A program made the translations under genes and the position numbers. 64,000 bases of DNA from JACMJL01 sp963791805. GTDB lineage: Bacteria > Bacillota > Clostridia > Clostridiales > Clostridiaceae. The stretch is taken from assembly GCA_963791805.1 (NCBI GenBank), contig CAWBTU010000006.1, positions 1,550,001 to 1,614,000 of the forward strand. Direction: 5' to 3'. The notes under the pieces were generated by a model. The model searched no databases, was not told where the DNA came from, and saw nothing but the letters and a program-made list of their open reading frames with translations. Shown piece after piece: positions 20,437 to 29,656 of the stretch. Within the stretch, counting starts at the first letter, position 1; each line of letters begins with the position of its first letter.

Positions 20437-20485
20437 AATAGCAAGCATATTCTTACAAAATAGTAAGTTTATACTTGCTATTTTT
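20437..20485 (+). terminator. Intrinsic terminator after recA
   Basis: AATAGCAAG (20437-20445) pairs with CTTGCTATT (20474-20482), with an inner stem CTTAC/GTAAG, followed by TTTTT. Confidence 0.85.
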
Positions 20486-20502
20486 ACAGTCTCAATACAA
20501 AC

Positions 20503-20531
20503 TTGACATTGACATAAATTTAATATAAAAT
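20503..20531 (+). promoter_or_regulatory. rny promoter
   Basis: A perfect TTGACA (20503-20508) lies 17 bases before TAAAAT (20526-20531). A second TTGACA directly follows the first at 20509-20514 but has no good -10 at the same spacing. The leader of about 110 nt before rny contains TATTCAA/TTGAATA complementarity. Confidence 0.7.
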
Positions 20532-20650
20532 ATAGACAAATACTGGTTTATCATATTCAAATTATTGCCAATTGAATAAATATGACACCTACTCTAGCTT
20601 TCAGCATAGCTCAAATAAAGATACAAAAGTAAGCAAAGGGGTGTTGAATT

Positions 20651-22197
20651 ATGTTGTACGCGATAATTATTTCAATATTAGTATTATTATTATTAGTATT
20701 ACTAGTTGTAATTGGTATAATTTATCTAAAGAAAAAAAGTGCCATTGAAAAGGTATTAAGCGCTGAAGAAGACGCTAAAAAAATTATTGATACTGCAGAA
20801 AAAGAAGCAGAATCAAAAAGAAAGAAGCGGTTTTAGAAGCAAAGGATGAAGCTCACAGATTAAGAACTGACTTGGAAAAAGAAACTAGAGACAGAAGAAG
20901 TGAAATCCAAAGACTTGAAAGAAGATTAATACAAAGAGAAGAGTCTTTAGACAAGAAAAGTGAAATGCTAGAAAAGAGAGATGAAACTCTTAATAAGAAG
21001 CAACAGGATGTTTTAGCTAAAGAGTCGAGTATTGATGAACTTTTCAAAAAAGAAAGAGAAGAACTTGAGAGACTTTCAGGATTATCTTCTGAAGAAGCAA
21101 AACAAATTTTAATGGACGAAATTAGCAAGGAAGCTAAACATGATGCAGCAATTCTTGTAAAAGAAATTGAAGCAAGAGCAAAAGAGGATGGAGACAAGAA
21201 AGCAAAAGAAATTATTACTTGTGCTATTCAAAGATGTGCAGCAGATCATGTTGCTGAATCGACAGTTTATGTTGTTAACCTTCCTAATGATGAAATGAAG
21301 GGTAGAATAATTGGAAGAGAAGGTCGAAATATACGAACTTTGGAAACACTTACAGGTATTGATTTAATTATTGATGATACACCTGAAGCAGTTATTCTTT
21401 CAGGATTTGATCCTATTAGAAGGGAAGTTGCAAGATTAGCTTTAGAAAAGTTGATTGTGGATGGAAGAATTCATCCAGCCAGGATTGAAGAAATGGTTGA
21501 AAAGGCCAAAAAAGAAGTTGAAATTAGTATTAAAGAAGAAGGAGAACAGGCAACCTTTGAAACAGGTGTACATGGACTTCATTCTGAAATAATAAGACTT
21601 CTTGGAAGATTAAAATATAGAACTAGCTATGGGCAAAATGTTTTAAAACATTCCATAGAAGTTTCATTTTTAGCTGGCTTAATGGCTTCAGAACTGGGAA
21701 TTGATCCAACTCTAGCTAAAAGAGCTGGCTTACTTCATGATATAGGTAAGGCTATTGACCACGAAGTGGAAGGTGGGCATGCTGTTATAGGCGCCGATCT
21801 AGCTAAGAAATATCATGAATCCGCTATTATCGTTAATGCTATTGGTGCGCATCATGGAGATTTCGAGATGCAATCATTAGAAGCAAACCTTGTTCAGGCT
21901 GCAGATGCAATTTCAGCTGCTAGACCTGGTGCAAGAAGAGAAACCTTAGAAACATATATCAAAAGGTTGGAGAAACTTGAAGAAATTGCGAATACTTGTG
22001 AAGGCGTAGAAAAGTCATATGCCATTCAGGCTGGAAGAGAAATTAGAATTATGATTAAACCAGATGAAATTGATGATGCAGGAGCAATTCTAACAGCAAA
22101 GGATATTGTAAAACGAATAGAAAACGAATTAGAATACCCTGGACAAATTAAAGTAAATGTTATTAGAGAAACTCGTGCAATTGAGTATGCAAAATAA
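20651..22197 (+). pseudogene. rny: Ribonuclease Y, interrupted by a one-base frameshift
   Basis: RNase Y is a membrane-anchored endoribonuclease that starts mRNA decay. The 5' part (20651-20836) encodes the N-terminal membrane helix and the start of the coiled coil, then stops at TAG 20834. The rest continues in the -1 frame and encodes the remaining coiled coil, a KH domain ([19 protein letters not shown]) and the HD domain ([15 protein letters not shown]). Adding one A in the A5 run at 20815-20819 or the A3 run at 20821-20823 would restore a continuous 515-aa protein, the normal length. The junction would then read [18 protein letters not shown], typical of the family. A sequencing error, a real mutation, or ribosomal/transcriptional slippage cannot be told apart here. 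The gene follows recA, as in many clostridia. Confidence 0.9.
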
Positions 22198-22225
22198 AAA
22201 AATATAATTATATTAAAATTACAAT

Positions 22226-22270
22226 AACTCCTTTTGAAATTTGAATCAATCAAATTTTAAAAGGAGTTTT
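22226..22270 (+). terminator. Intrinsic terminator after rny
   Basis: A long stem pairs AACTCCTTTT (from 22226) with AAAAGGAGTT (to 22268), with further AAATTTGA/TCAAATTT pairing inside. TTTT follows. Confidence 0.85.
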
Positions 22271-22299
22271 CTATTATTTGTAGAATATGTTAATTAAAT

Positions 22300-22480
22300 G
22301 TAGTTTTTGTGCTATAGGGGGAATAATCTAAGTATTAAAAATTATAGCAAAGTCAACGCCCAATTCAGTGCCCGTTGCATTGATTTCAATTTAATCGAGC
22401 CTTTTATAGTTGAAATTTCTAGCTATAACTTGCAAATGAATGCAAAAACATGTTAAGTTTATAATATAAAAATTTATTTG
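22300..22480. other. Intergenic region with GC-richer, self-complementary segment
   Basis: No gene is seen between rny and the aminotransferase. After the terminator, TGCTATA near 22310 is complementary to TATAGCA near 22345. A GC-richer block around 22350-22400 contains CAACG/CGTTG arms about 24 bases apart. TTATAG and CTATAA words follow. It may be a structured RNA, a decayed repeat or an upstream regulatory region. No known riboswitch motif was recognised. Confidence 0.3.
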
Positions 22481-22566
22481 TTTAATTTATAAATAGTATA
22501 GATTATTTACATAAAGGTCTAAAAATGATATATTAAGAATAATTTAAACTTCAGGGGGAATAAACT

Positions 22567-23760
22567 ATGATATTATCTAGAAAAGCAGAGCAAATTAGTG
22601 AATCGATTACATTATCTATTACTGCTACTGCAAAAAAAATGAGAGATGAAGGATTGGATGTAATAGGGTTTGGCGTAGGTGAGCCAGATTTTAATACCCC
22701 AGAATACATCCAGCAAGCAGCAATAAATGCACTACATAAGGGATATACAAAATATACTGCTACCTCAGGAATAATTGAATTAAAAAAAGCTATTGTTAAT
22801 AAATTTATTTCTGATAATAACTTAAATTATTCGTTATCACAAATAATTGTTTCTACTGGAGCAAAGCAGTGCATAGCTAACACATTTCAAGCTATTTTAA
22901 ACCCTGGAGATGAAGTAATTGTACCAGTGCCATATTGGGTAAGCTATCCAGAATTAATTAAACTTGCAGATGGTGTCCCAGTTTTCGCTAGAACTGAAGA
23001 AAGCAATAATTTCAAATATACTAAAGAAGAGCTATTAAAGGTAACTACTGATAAAACAAAGGCTATTCTAATCAATAGTCCAAATAATCCTACAGGAACA
23101 GTGTATACTGAGGAAGAATTAAAAATGATTGCAGATTTTGCTAAAGAGCAAGATATTTTTATAATTTCTGATGAAATATACGAAAAATTGATTTATGGAG
23201 ATTCTAAGCATGTTAGTATAGCTTCATTATCAAAAGATGCCTATGATAGAACAATCGTAATTAATGGTGTGTCTAAAACATATGCTATGACAGGGTGGAG
23301 ACTAGGTTATGCTGCTGCAAATGAAAAAATAATTAAATTAATGGTTAATGTTCAAAGCCATACAACCTCAAATCCAAATTCTATCTCTCAATACGCTGCA
23401 GTAGAGGCGTTAAACGGTGAGAAAGAAACTATTAACTCCATGGTTCTAGAGTTTAAAAGAAGAAGAGATTACATGGTAGATAGAATTAACTCCATAAAAC
23501 TCCTATCTTGTACGAAACCAGATGGAGCATTCTATGTTATGGTTAATATATCAAATGTTTTAAATAAAGAAATAAATGGTGAATTAATTCAAAATTCATT
23601 AGATTTTTCAAAACACTTACTACTAGCTGAAAAAGTAGCTGTTATTCCTGGAGACGGATTTGGAGTAAGTGATTTTATAAGGTTATCTTATGCTACTTCT
23701 ATGGATAATATTATTGAAGGCTTAAATAGAATTGAAAAGTTTATGGAGAACTTTAATTAG
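22567..23760 (+). CDS. Pyridoxal phosphate-dependent aminotransferase (aspartate aminotransferase type)
   Basis: This 397-aa class I aminotransferase resembles the AspC/AspB group that interconverts aspartate and oxaloacetate. The N-terminal FGVGEPDFNTPEYI, the central NSPNNPTGTVY and the PLP-binding lysine segment VSKTYAMTGWRLGY are all present. The C-terminal RLSYATSMDNIIEGLNRIEKF includes the substrate-carboxylate Arg. ATG 22567 follows AGGGGG. Exact amino donor preference is not determined by these motifs. Confidence 0.9.
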   Translation: MILSRKAEQISESITLSITATAKKMRDEGLDVIGFGVGEPDFNTPEYIQQAAINALHKGYTKYTATSGIIELKKAIVNKFISDNNLNYSLSQIIVSTGAKQCIANTFQAILNPGDEVIVPVPYWVSYPELIKLADGVPVFARTEESNNFKYTKEELLKVTTDKTKAILINSPNNPTGTVYTEEELKMIADFAKEQDIFIISDEIYEKLIYGDSKHVSIASLSKDAYDRTIVINGVSKTYAMTGWRLGYAAANEKIIKLMVNVQSHTTSNPNSISQYAAVEALNGEKETINSMVLEFKRRRDYMVDRINSIKLLSCTKPDGAFYVMVNISNVLNKEINGELIQNSLDFSKHLLLAEKVAVIPGDGFGVSDFIRLSYATSMDNIIEGLNRIEKFMENFN

Positions 23761-23811
23761 TAAATATATAAATAAGTTTAAAAAATTATATAGAAAGTTT
23801 GAGGTGAGAAA

Positions 23812-24072
23812 ATGATTACTAAAGAAGTATTAGTAAAAAGTGAAACCGGACTTCATGCAAGACCTGCAACGCTTTTAGTAAAGAAAGCTTCTCAATTTAA
23901 ATCTGAGATTAACATTGAACATAATAATAAAAAAGCAAACGTTAAAAGTTTAATAGGAGTATTGTCTTTAGGGGTATCAAAAGGAGCAATTCTCAAAATA
24001 ACAGTTTCTGGCGTTGATGAAACACTTGCAATTGAAGAAATTTCGAAATTAATCGAAAATATAGAACAGTAA
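23812..24072 (+). CDS. ptsH: HPr family phosphocarrier protein
   Basis: This 86-aa HPr protein carries phosphate in the sugar phosphotransferase system. His15 lies in TGLHARPATLL and the regulatory Ser46 lies in VKSLIGVLSLG, so it has both sites and is HPr rather than Crh, which lacks His15. There is no ptsI next to it. A stand-alone ptsH is common in clostridia. A strong terminator follows directly, so it is probably transcribed alone or with the aminotransferase. Confidence 0.92.
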   Translation: MITKEVLVKSETGLHARPATLLVKKASQFKSEINIEHNNKKANVKSLIGVLSLGVSKGAILKITVSGVDETLAIEEISKLIENIEQ

Positions 24073-24078
24073 ATTATA

Positions 24079-24107
24079 AAGCTCCCATTTGGGAGCTTCG
24101 TTATTTT
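24079..24107 (+). terminator. Intrinsic terminator after ptsH
   Basis: AAGCTCCC (24079-24086) and GGGAGCTT (24091-24098) form a perfect stem with loop ATTT, followed by CGTTATTTT. Confidence 0.75.
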
Positions 24108-24150
24108 CATGAAAAATACGAACAAAATCATTTATTTACTAGAAATCATG

Positions 24151-24159
24151 TGTTATAAT
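24151..24159 (+). promoter_or_regulatory. Extended -10 promoter element before purB
   Basis: TGT-TATAAT (24151-24159) is a perfect extended -10. No good -35 is seen at the usual distance. No guanine/adenine riboswitch is visible in the 50-nt leader. Confidence 0.5.
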
Positions 24160-24209
24160 ATGAATAATAATAACAAAATACATATACATATTCGGATGGA
24201 GGTACACAA

Positions 24210-25640
24210 ATGAGAGATTCTTATACTACCCCTTTAAGCACTAGATATGCTTCTAAAGAAATGAGTTATCTATTTTCTGATGAGAAAAAATTTAAAACTT
24301 GGAGAAAGCTATGGATTGCCCTTGCAGAAAGTGAGAAAGAACTAGGTTTAAACATTACTGAAGAGCAGATTGAAGAGCTAAAGCTTCACAGTGAAGATAT
24401 AAATTATGAAGTTGCAGAGAAAAAAGAAAAAGAAATTAGACATGATGTTATGAGCTACATATACGCATATGGTGTTCAGTGCCCTAAAGCTAAAGGCATA
24501 ATTCATCTAGGAGCTACAAGCTGCTATGTAGGAGACAATACGGACCTTATAATAATGAAGGAAGCTTTGCTACTTATTAGAGTAAAACTATTAAACGTTA
24601 TTAGTTCATTAAGCAGTTTTGCAATTAAATATAAAGACCAACCGACTTTAGGCTTTACTCATCTTCAACCAGCTCAGCTTACCACTGTTGGTAAAAGGGC
24701 TTCTCTTTGGATTCAAGATCTGCTAATAGATTTAGAGAATCTTGATTTTACAATTAGCAAGTTAAAATTCTTAGGAGTAAAAGGAACTACAGGTACGCAA
24801 GCAAGTTTCATGGAATTGTTTGATGGTAATGAAACTAAAGTTAAGAAATTAGACGAATTAGTTACTAATAAAATGGGCTTTGAAGAATACTTTATGGTTT
24901 CAGGTCAGACATATACAAGAAAAGTAGATTCAATTGTTCTAAACTCTCTTTCAGAAATTGCTCAAAGTGCATATAAATTTAGCAATGATTTAAGACTACT
25001 TCAAAATATGAAAGAAATGGAAGAACCTTTCGAGAAAAATCAAGTTGGATCTTCAGCTATGGCCTATAAGAGAAATCCTATGAGATCAGAGAGAATAGGT
25101 GCACTTTCAAGATATATTATTATTAATGCATTAAATCCAGCAATTACAGCTTCAACACAATGGTTTGAAAGAACACTGGATGACTCAGCTAACAAGAGAA
25201 TTTCTGTTTGTGAAGCTTTTTTAGCTTTAGACGGTGTACTTAATCTTTATATGAATGTATCAAGTAATATGGTGGTTTATCCTAAAGTTATTGCAGCGCA
25301 TATAAATAGTGAACTTCCTTTTATGGCAACTGAGAATATCCTAATGGAAGCTGTAAAACGTGGAGGAGACAGACAAGAACTTCATGAAAAGATTAGACTT
25401 CATTCTATGGAAGCAGCAAAACGAGTAAAAGAAGAAGGGCTAAACAACGATTTAATAGATAGAATTAAAGAAGATCCATCTTTTTTAATGAGTGAAGAGG
25501 AAATACTTTCAATAATTGATGCAAAGAAATTCATTGGAAGAGCGCCTGGTCAAGTAGAGGATTTAATTAAAGAAGCAGTAATGCCTGTACTTGAAGCTAA
25601 TAAAGATTTATTAGGGGTAGCTGTAGATATAAACGTTTAA
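24210..25640 (+). CDS. purB: Adenylosuccinate lyase
   Basis: PurB (476 aa) cleaves SAICAR and adenylosuccinate in purine synthesis. The fumarase/aspartase signature appears as GSSAMAYKRNPM. Also present are HDVMSYIYAYG, the ligand region LGATSCYVGDNTD and TLGFTHLQPAQLTTVGKR. The length suits the longer eukaryote-like PurB subfamily found in clostridia. It stands alone, away from other pur genes, between two hairpin terminators. Confidence 0.95.
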   Translation: MRDSYTTPLSTRYASKEMSYLFSDEKKFKTWRKLWIALAESEKELGLNITEEQIEELKLHSEDINYEVAEKKEKEIRHDVMSYIYAYGVQCPKAKGIIHLGATSCYVGDNTDLIIMKEALLLIRVKLLNVISSLSSFAIKYKDQPTLGFTHLQPAQLTTVGKRASLWIQDLLIDLENLDFTISKLKFLGVKGTTGTQASFMELFDGNETKVKKLDELVTNKMGFEEYFMVSGQTYTRKVDSIVLNSLSEIAQSAYKFSNDLRLLQNMKEMEEPFEKNQVGSSAMAYKRNPMRSERIGALSRYIIINALNPAITASTQWFERTLDDSANKRISVCEAFLALDGVLNLYMNVSSNMVVYPKVIAAHINSELPFMATENILMEAVKRGGDRQELHEKIRLHSMEAAKRVKEEGLNNDLIDRIKEDPSFLMSEEEILSIIDAKKFIGRAPGQVEDLIKEAVMPVLEANKDLLGVAVDINV

Positions 25641-25649
25641 GCGATTAGT

Positions 25650-25676
25650 AAACTGCCAGTTTAACTGGCAGTTTTT
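25650..25676 (+). terminator. Intrinsic terminator after purB
   Basis: AAACTGCCAGTT (25650-25661) and AACTGGCAGTTT (25663-25674) are perfectly complementary and run into TTTT. Confidence 0.9.
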
Positions 25677-25762
25677 GTCTATTTATAAGGTGACTATTTA
25701 TCTTTTCTTAGCTTTTTATACTTATTCTACAATAAATACATTTTTTTTAACTAGAAAATATA

Positions 25763-25771
25763 TGTTATAAT
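25763..25771 (+). promoter_or_regulatory. Extended -10 promoter element before the pentapeptide-repeat gene
   Basis: TGT-TATAAT at 25763-25771 is a perfect extended -10, about 30 bases before the start codon. No clear -35 is seen. Confidence 0.5.
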
Positions 25772-25804
25772 TTACTCAAGAAAATACATTTGGAGGCATT
25801 AAAA

Positions 25805-26458
25805 ATGGAAAATAGTAAAACAAATTATAAAATAACAAAACCGAAACTAAATGCTGATTTAGACATTATTGAATTATCTAGAGAAAATCTTATAGACGAA
25901 ACAATTTTTGCCTTTGGAATAATAAAAGATTGTACATTAGAAAACCATGATGCACATCATTTAACTTTTAAGCAAATACATTTTAAGAATGTGATATTCA
26001 AGGATATAGAATTTAAATATATAGAATTCGTAGATGTAATCTTTGAGAATTGCGATCTTTCAAATTCAAACTTTAATGAAGCTTCAATTCATAGGGTAGA
26101 GTTTATTAATTGCAAGCTTATTGGAACTAACTTTGGAGAAGCTACATTAAGAGATGTTTTTTTCAAAAACTGTAATGCTCAATATGCGTATTTTAGTTTT
26201 TCTAACTGTAAACAGGTTTGTTTCATTGAATGTAGATTGCGTTCATCTGATTTTCGCAACAGCACATTTTTGAAAGTATGCTTTGAAGCTTCTGATTTAG
26301 TACAAGCTCAGATGTTTAGTACAAAATTGAAGGATATAGACTTTTCAAGTTGCGAAGTTGAAGGATTAGGTGTTAATATACCTGATTTAAACGGATCTAT
26401 TTTTACTGCTGGTCAAGCACTTTCATTTATTTCATTACTTGGAGTTATTTTAAAATAA
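25805..26458 (+). CDS. Pentapeptide repeat protein
   Basis: This 217-aa protein contains pentapeptide-type repeats, which form a right-handed quadrilateral beta-helix. From about residue 45 the sequence follows the A(D/N)LxX rhythm, for example IFENCDLSNSNFNEASI, CKLIGTNFGEATLRDVFF and CRLRSSDFRNSTFLKVCF. Every turn is rich in central Phe/Leu and Asn/Cys. I chose ATG 25805 with GGAGG at 25791-25795. Related proteins include DNA-mimic Qnr/McbG proteins, but nothing here shows that function. Confidence 0.85.
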   Translation: MENSKTNYKITKPKLNADLDIIELSRENLIDETIFAFGIIKDCTLENHDAHHLTFKQIHFKNVIFKDIEFKYIEFVDVIFENCDLSNSNFNEASIHRVEFINCKLIGTNFGEATLRDVFFKNCNAQYAYFSFSNCKQVCFIECRLRSSDFRNSTFLKVCFEASDLVQAQMFSTKLKDIDFSSCEVEGLGVNIPDLNGSIFTAGQALSFISLLGVILK

Positions 26459-26511
26459 GATATAGGTTAAAATTATAGTTGTGATTTATACAAGGGGGAG
26501 GGTGTTTCAAG

Positions 26512-27465
26512 TTGCTTAAAATTTTAGCAGTAAAAAAAGACTTAACTTTATTAAATATCATAAGTTTAGAAGACTTAGAAGAAGAAAATATTCTGTGGTA
26601 TTGGGTGGATTTTAATATTCCTACTGAAGAAGAAATATCACTTTTAGATAAGTTATTTAAATTTCATCATTTAGCTATAGAAGATTGTACAAACTCACTA
26701 AGTAGTCCTAAGCTGAGTTACTATGATGAATATAATTTTTTTGTGCTTAATTCATTAAATGAAGAAACCTTAAAAGCTGAAGAAATTTGCCTTTTTGTTA
26801 ATGATAAATTTATTGTTTCTTTTCATAATGATGAGTCTGATGAAATAGAAGCAGCCTGGGAACGAGTTAGAAATTCAAAAGACCATTATAAAAAAGGTCC
26901 TACTTTTGTTGTTCATCAAATTTTGGATAAAATAGTAGATCACTATTTTCCAGCCGTATACAAAATTGAAGAACAATTAAATAGTATAGAAAGTAATGAT
27001 ACTAATAAACCTATTCATGACTTAATAGATGAAGTCTTTCAGGTTAGATCTGACTTGTTGAAATTGAGAAGGATTATAAATTACATGCGAGACCTCTTAT
27101 ATCGAATTTTAAACTCAGAAAGACTTCAAGGCTTTGAAGACCATAAACTTTACTTTTCAGATGTATATGAGCATTTAGTTAAGCTTGCAGATATGGCCGA
27201 GTCAAGCCGAGAAATGACGTCAGATATGCGTGATAGCTATTTATCATTAAACTCAAGTCACATGAATCAAAACATGATGGTGTTAACTGTAATAACAACA
27301 ATTTTTATACCTTTAACTTTTATAGTTGGAGTTTACGGTATGAACTTTCAGCACATGCCAGAGCTAGGGTGGAAATATGGTTATATGCTTGTATTGATAA
27401 TCATGGCTGCTATTGGTACCGGAATGTTTGTATGGTTTAAGAAAAAAGGATGGTTTAACAATTAA
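26512..27465 (+). CDS. corA: CorA family magnesium/cobalt transporter
   Basis: This 317-aa protein belongs to the CorA channel family, which admits Mg2+ and sometimes Co2+ or Ni2+. A large cytoplasmic domain with long helices is followed by two C-terminal membrane helices. The signature loop after the first helix is YGMNF, then MPELGWKYGYMLVLIIM leads into the second helix and a basic tail (WFKKKGWF). It starts at TTG 26512, eight bases after a GGGGGAGGGTG site. No Mg2+ riboswitch (M-box) is seen upstream. Confidence 0.92.
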   Translation: MLKILAVKKDLTLLNIISLEDLEEENILWYWVDFNIPTEEEISLLDKLFKFHHLAIEDCTNSLSSPKLSYYDEYNFFVLNSLNEETLKAEEICLFVNDKFIVSFHNDESDEIEAAWERVRNSKDHYKKGPTFVVHQILDKIVDHYFPAVYKIEEQLNSIESNDTNKPIHDLIDEVFQVRSDLLKLRRIINYMRDLLYRILNSERLQGFEDHKLYFSDVYEHLVKLADMAESSREMTSDMRDSYLSLNSSHMNQNMMVLTVITTIFIPLTFIVGVYGMNFQHMPELGWKYGYMLVLIIMAAIGTGMFVWFKKKGWFNN

Positions 27466-27500
27466 AATAATTAAAAGCAAATGGAGTGAATCAAATACCT

Positions 27501-28379
27501 ATGAAAAAATACAAAAAGTTTTTTATTGAAATTACTAATGTTTGCAATCTTAAATGTAGTTTTTGTCCTCAAACGCAAAGGCCGCCTGGATATATGGAAC
27601 TATCAACTTTTAACAATATATTAGATCAAATAAAACCATATACAAACCAAATATATTTACATGTAAAGGGTGAACCCTTACTACATCCAGAAATTGATAA
27701 ATTTCTGGATGTAAGTTACCAAAAGGGATTTATGACTAATATAACTACTAACGGAACACTAATAAATAAAGTCTCTGATAAAATACTTATGAAGCCGGGA
27801 CTTAGACAGATCAATTTTTCACTTCATAGCTTTGATAGTAACGAGTTTTCTATTAGCAAAGATAAATATATTAGTGATATTCTTTCTTTTGTAGATAAAG
27901 CCATAAGCGAAACAGAAATGTTAATTGCTTTAAGACTGTGGAATTTAAATAAAGATAATGCCTCCAATATAGAGAGAAGAATAAATTCAGATATATTAGA
28001 TGCAATTCAGCGGGAATTCAAGCTTAATTACACATTGGAGGACGTTATAGCACCTTTAAAAGGTATTAAAATATCTGAAAGAGTATTTCTGAATCATGAT
28101 CATATTTTTGAATGGCCAGATTTGTCAAAAGAAGAGGATAACGGGCAGGGATTCTGCTATGCTCTAAGGAGCCAGATTGCTATTTTAGTTGATGGAACTG
28201 TTGTACCTTGTTGTTTAGATGGTGAAGGTATTTTGAACCTTGGAAATATTAAGAATACAGAGTTTTCTAAAATAATTGATGGTGAAAGAGCAACTAATAT
28301 ATATAATGGTTTTTCTAATAGAGAAGTAGTTGAAGAGTTTTGTAGGAAATGTGGTTTTAGAAAAAGGTTTAACAAATAG
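27501..28379 (+). CDS. Radical SAM/SPASM domain protein
   Basis: This 292-aa radical SAM protein carries the cluster motif CNLKCSFCPQ. The C-terminal SPASM-type auxiliary cluster region has VPCCLDGEG and EEFCRKCGFRKRF. Proteins of this type modify peptides or other substrates. No precursor peptide, transporter or partner is adjacent, so the substrate is unknown. I chose ATG 27501 after GGAGTGA; an in-frame GTG at 27486 lies within that site. Confidence 0.85.
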   Translation: MKKYKKFFIEITNVCNLKCSFCPQTQRPPGYMELSTFNNILDQIKPYTNQIYLHVKGEPLLHPEIDKFLDVSYQKGFMTNITTNGTLINKVSDKILMKPGLRQINFSLHSFDSNEFSISKDKYISDILSFVDKAISETEMLIALRLWNLNKDNASNIERRINSDILDAIQREFKLNYTLEDVIAPLKGIKISERVFLNHDHIFEWPDLSKEEDNGQGFCYALRSQIAILVDGTVVPCCLDGEGILNLGNIKNTEFSKIIDGERATNIYNGFSNREVVEEFCRKCGFRKRFNK

Positions 28380-28383
28380 AATT

Positions 28384-28408
28384 AAAAAGGGCAGATTGTC
28401 CTTTTTTA
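28384..28408 (+). terminator. Intrinsic terminator after the radical SAM gene
   Basis: AAAAAGGGCA (28384-28393) pairs with TGTCCTTTTT, with one G-U pair, around loop GAT. Confidence 0.8.
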
Positions 28409-28495
28409 ATTTTTGTTAACTTACAAAAGTAACTAATAAATATACAAAACATACTCTGATATTAGCTAACTATCTAATATAGGAGTGATAAAAAA

Positions 28496-29422
28496 ATGAG
28501 TAGGTACAGTTCTAAAATTTCTAGTAAGACTTTGTCAGTAGGTAAACTAAATCAAATAGGAAAAAAAATACTAAAGAATAGATGTAGATATTCTAAATTC
28601 CAATCAAATTTCTCAATAATTTTTATTTCTGATACGCACACAAATAAAGAAAGTATAGAATACTATTCAGACATACTAAAAGAAATTATTGTTCATCAAG
28701 ATACACTATGCATTATTCATGGTGGAGATTCAATACATGGAGTATCAAACAACATTGAAAAATCAAAAACTCAGTTAGTTGAATTCATTGATACGACAAA
28801 ATTGGAACTATATAATGGTAAAATGAATAATACTTTGATTCCTTTCTTTATGAATATTGGAAATCATGATTATTGCTCAAAAAATATAGAGTTTAGTAAT
28901 ATAAAAAATTTTAAGAGTTTGGTAGGAGATACATCGGATGTAATTAAGATTTATAATCAACCTTTAGATATAATTTTATTAGATACTGGGTTTACTCACA
29001 ATGGTTTTCCATATTTAAGTTCCTTTACTAATCAGATTCACAATATCGAAAAAAAAATAAGGAAAAATCATAGACAAGTTCAATATATTATAGACATGCA
29101 TATCCCCCCGCAAATAGGGTATTTCACTAATTATTCCAAGCATACTTTAAGCCTTGAACAGACATCGGAGTTTATTAATTTTTTAAATAGATATGAAAAT
29201 AGAATAGTTGCAGTAGTAACACATCACATTCATCGTTTTAATCAAAATGATATAACTACTCCTGTTTATATACATCCTAAAGGCAATATACCATTTTATC
29301 AAACATCAATTGGAAGTCATCATGGATCTGATAAGGTCCCTAATTGTTCAAATAAATGTCTAAAGTTTAATTTTGAAATAGAAGGCTACTGCGTTAAAAT
29401 AAAGAATGTAGTACCGATTTAG
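28496..29422 (+). CDS. Calcineurin-like metallophosphoesterase
   Basis: This 308-aa protein has the binuclear metallophosphoesterase signature in order: SDTHTN, HGGDSIHG, GNHDY, a mid-protein His (DMHIPPQ) and THHIHRF. The N-terminal 40 residues are basic and Ser/Lys-rich, with no hydrophobic signal, so a cytoplasmic location is likely. It is followed 54 bases later by a 59-aa hydrophilic ORF with a similar AGGAG-type leader, suggesting co-transcription. The substrate is not identified. Confidence 0.85.
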   Translation: MSRYSSKISSKTLSVGKLNQIGKKILKNRCRYSKFQSNFSIIFISDTHTNKESIEYYSDILKEIIVHQDTLCIIHGGDSIHGVSNNIEKSKTQLVEFIDTTKLELYNGKMNNTLIPFFMNIGNHDYCSKNIEFSNIKNFKSLVGDTSDVIKIYNQPLDIILLDTGFTHNGFPYLSSFTNQIHNIEKKIRKNHRQVQYIIDMHIPPQIGYFTNYSKHTLSLEQTSEFINFLNRYENRIVAVVTHHIHRFNQNDITTPVYIHPKGNIPFYQTSIGSHHGSDKVPNCSNKCLKFNFEIEGYCVKIKNVVPI

Positions 29423-29476
29423 TTATGAATAAACTCTTATTTATTCGTTAATAATAATAAATAGGAGAGTGATTCT

Positions 29477-29656
29477 ATGCGAAAAGTACAAAATGAACCA
29501 TTATCAAATTCAAAAGTTAAAAATGATACTCAAAATACATCAAAGAAAAAACATATTAATAAGTACAGCAATAAAGCGGATGACAATGAATTTAGTGGTG
29601 ATATCGTATCTAGTGCAGCTGGTAGTGACAACGATTTTACAGGAGAAGAAAATTAA
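29477..29656 (+). CDS. Small hydrophilic protein (59 aa), unknown function
   Basis: ATG 29477 is preceded by AGGAGAG at 29463-29469 and the frame runs 59 codons to TAA 29654, right before a strong terminator. The protein is highly hydrophilic: a Lys/Asn-rich first half and an acidic second half that repeats a theme, DNEFSGD then DNDFTGE. It has no Cys, no membrane segment and no family I recognise. Its position in an apparent two-gene unit with the phosphoesterase supports it as real. A role as a small spore or regulatory protein is speculation. Confidence 0.6.
   Translation: MRKVQNEPLSNSKVKNDTQNTSKKKHINKYSNKADDNEFSGDIVSSAAGSDNDFTGEEN

Noticed and set aside
20815..20823. Programmed -1 frameshift signal in rny
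   Set aside because: The sequence A-AAA-AGA is not a canonical slippery heptamer and I saw no clear downstream stimulator. A one-base deletion or sequencing error is simpler, so slippage is kept only as an alternative.
20853..21197. 114-codon Ser/Leu-rich frame on the minus strand inside rny
   Set aside because: It mirrors the Lys/Glu-rich coiled coil of RNase Y, a common artefact of codon bias.
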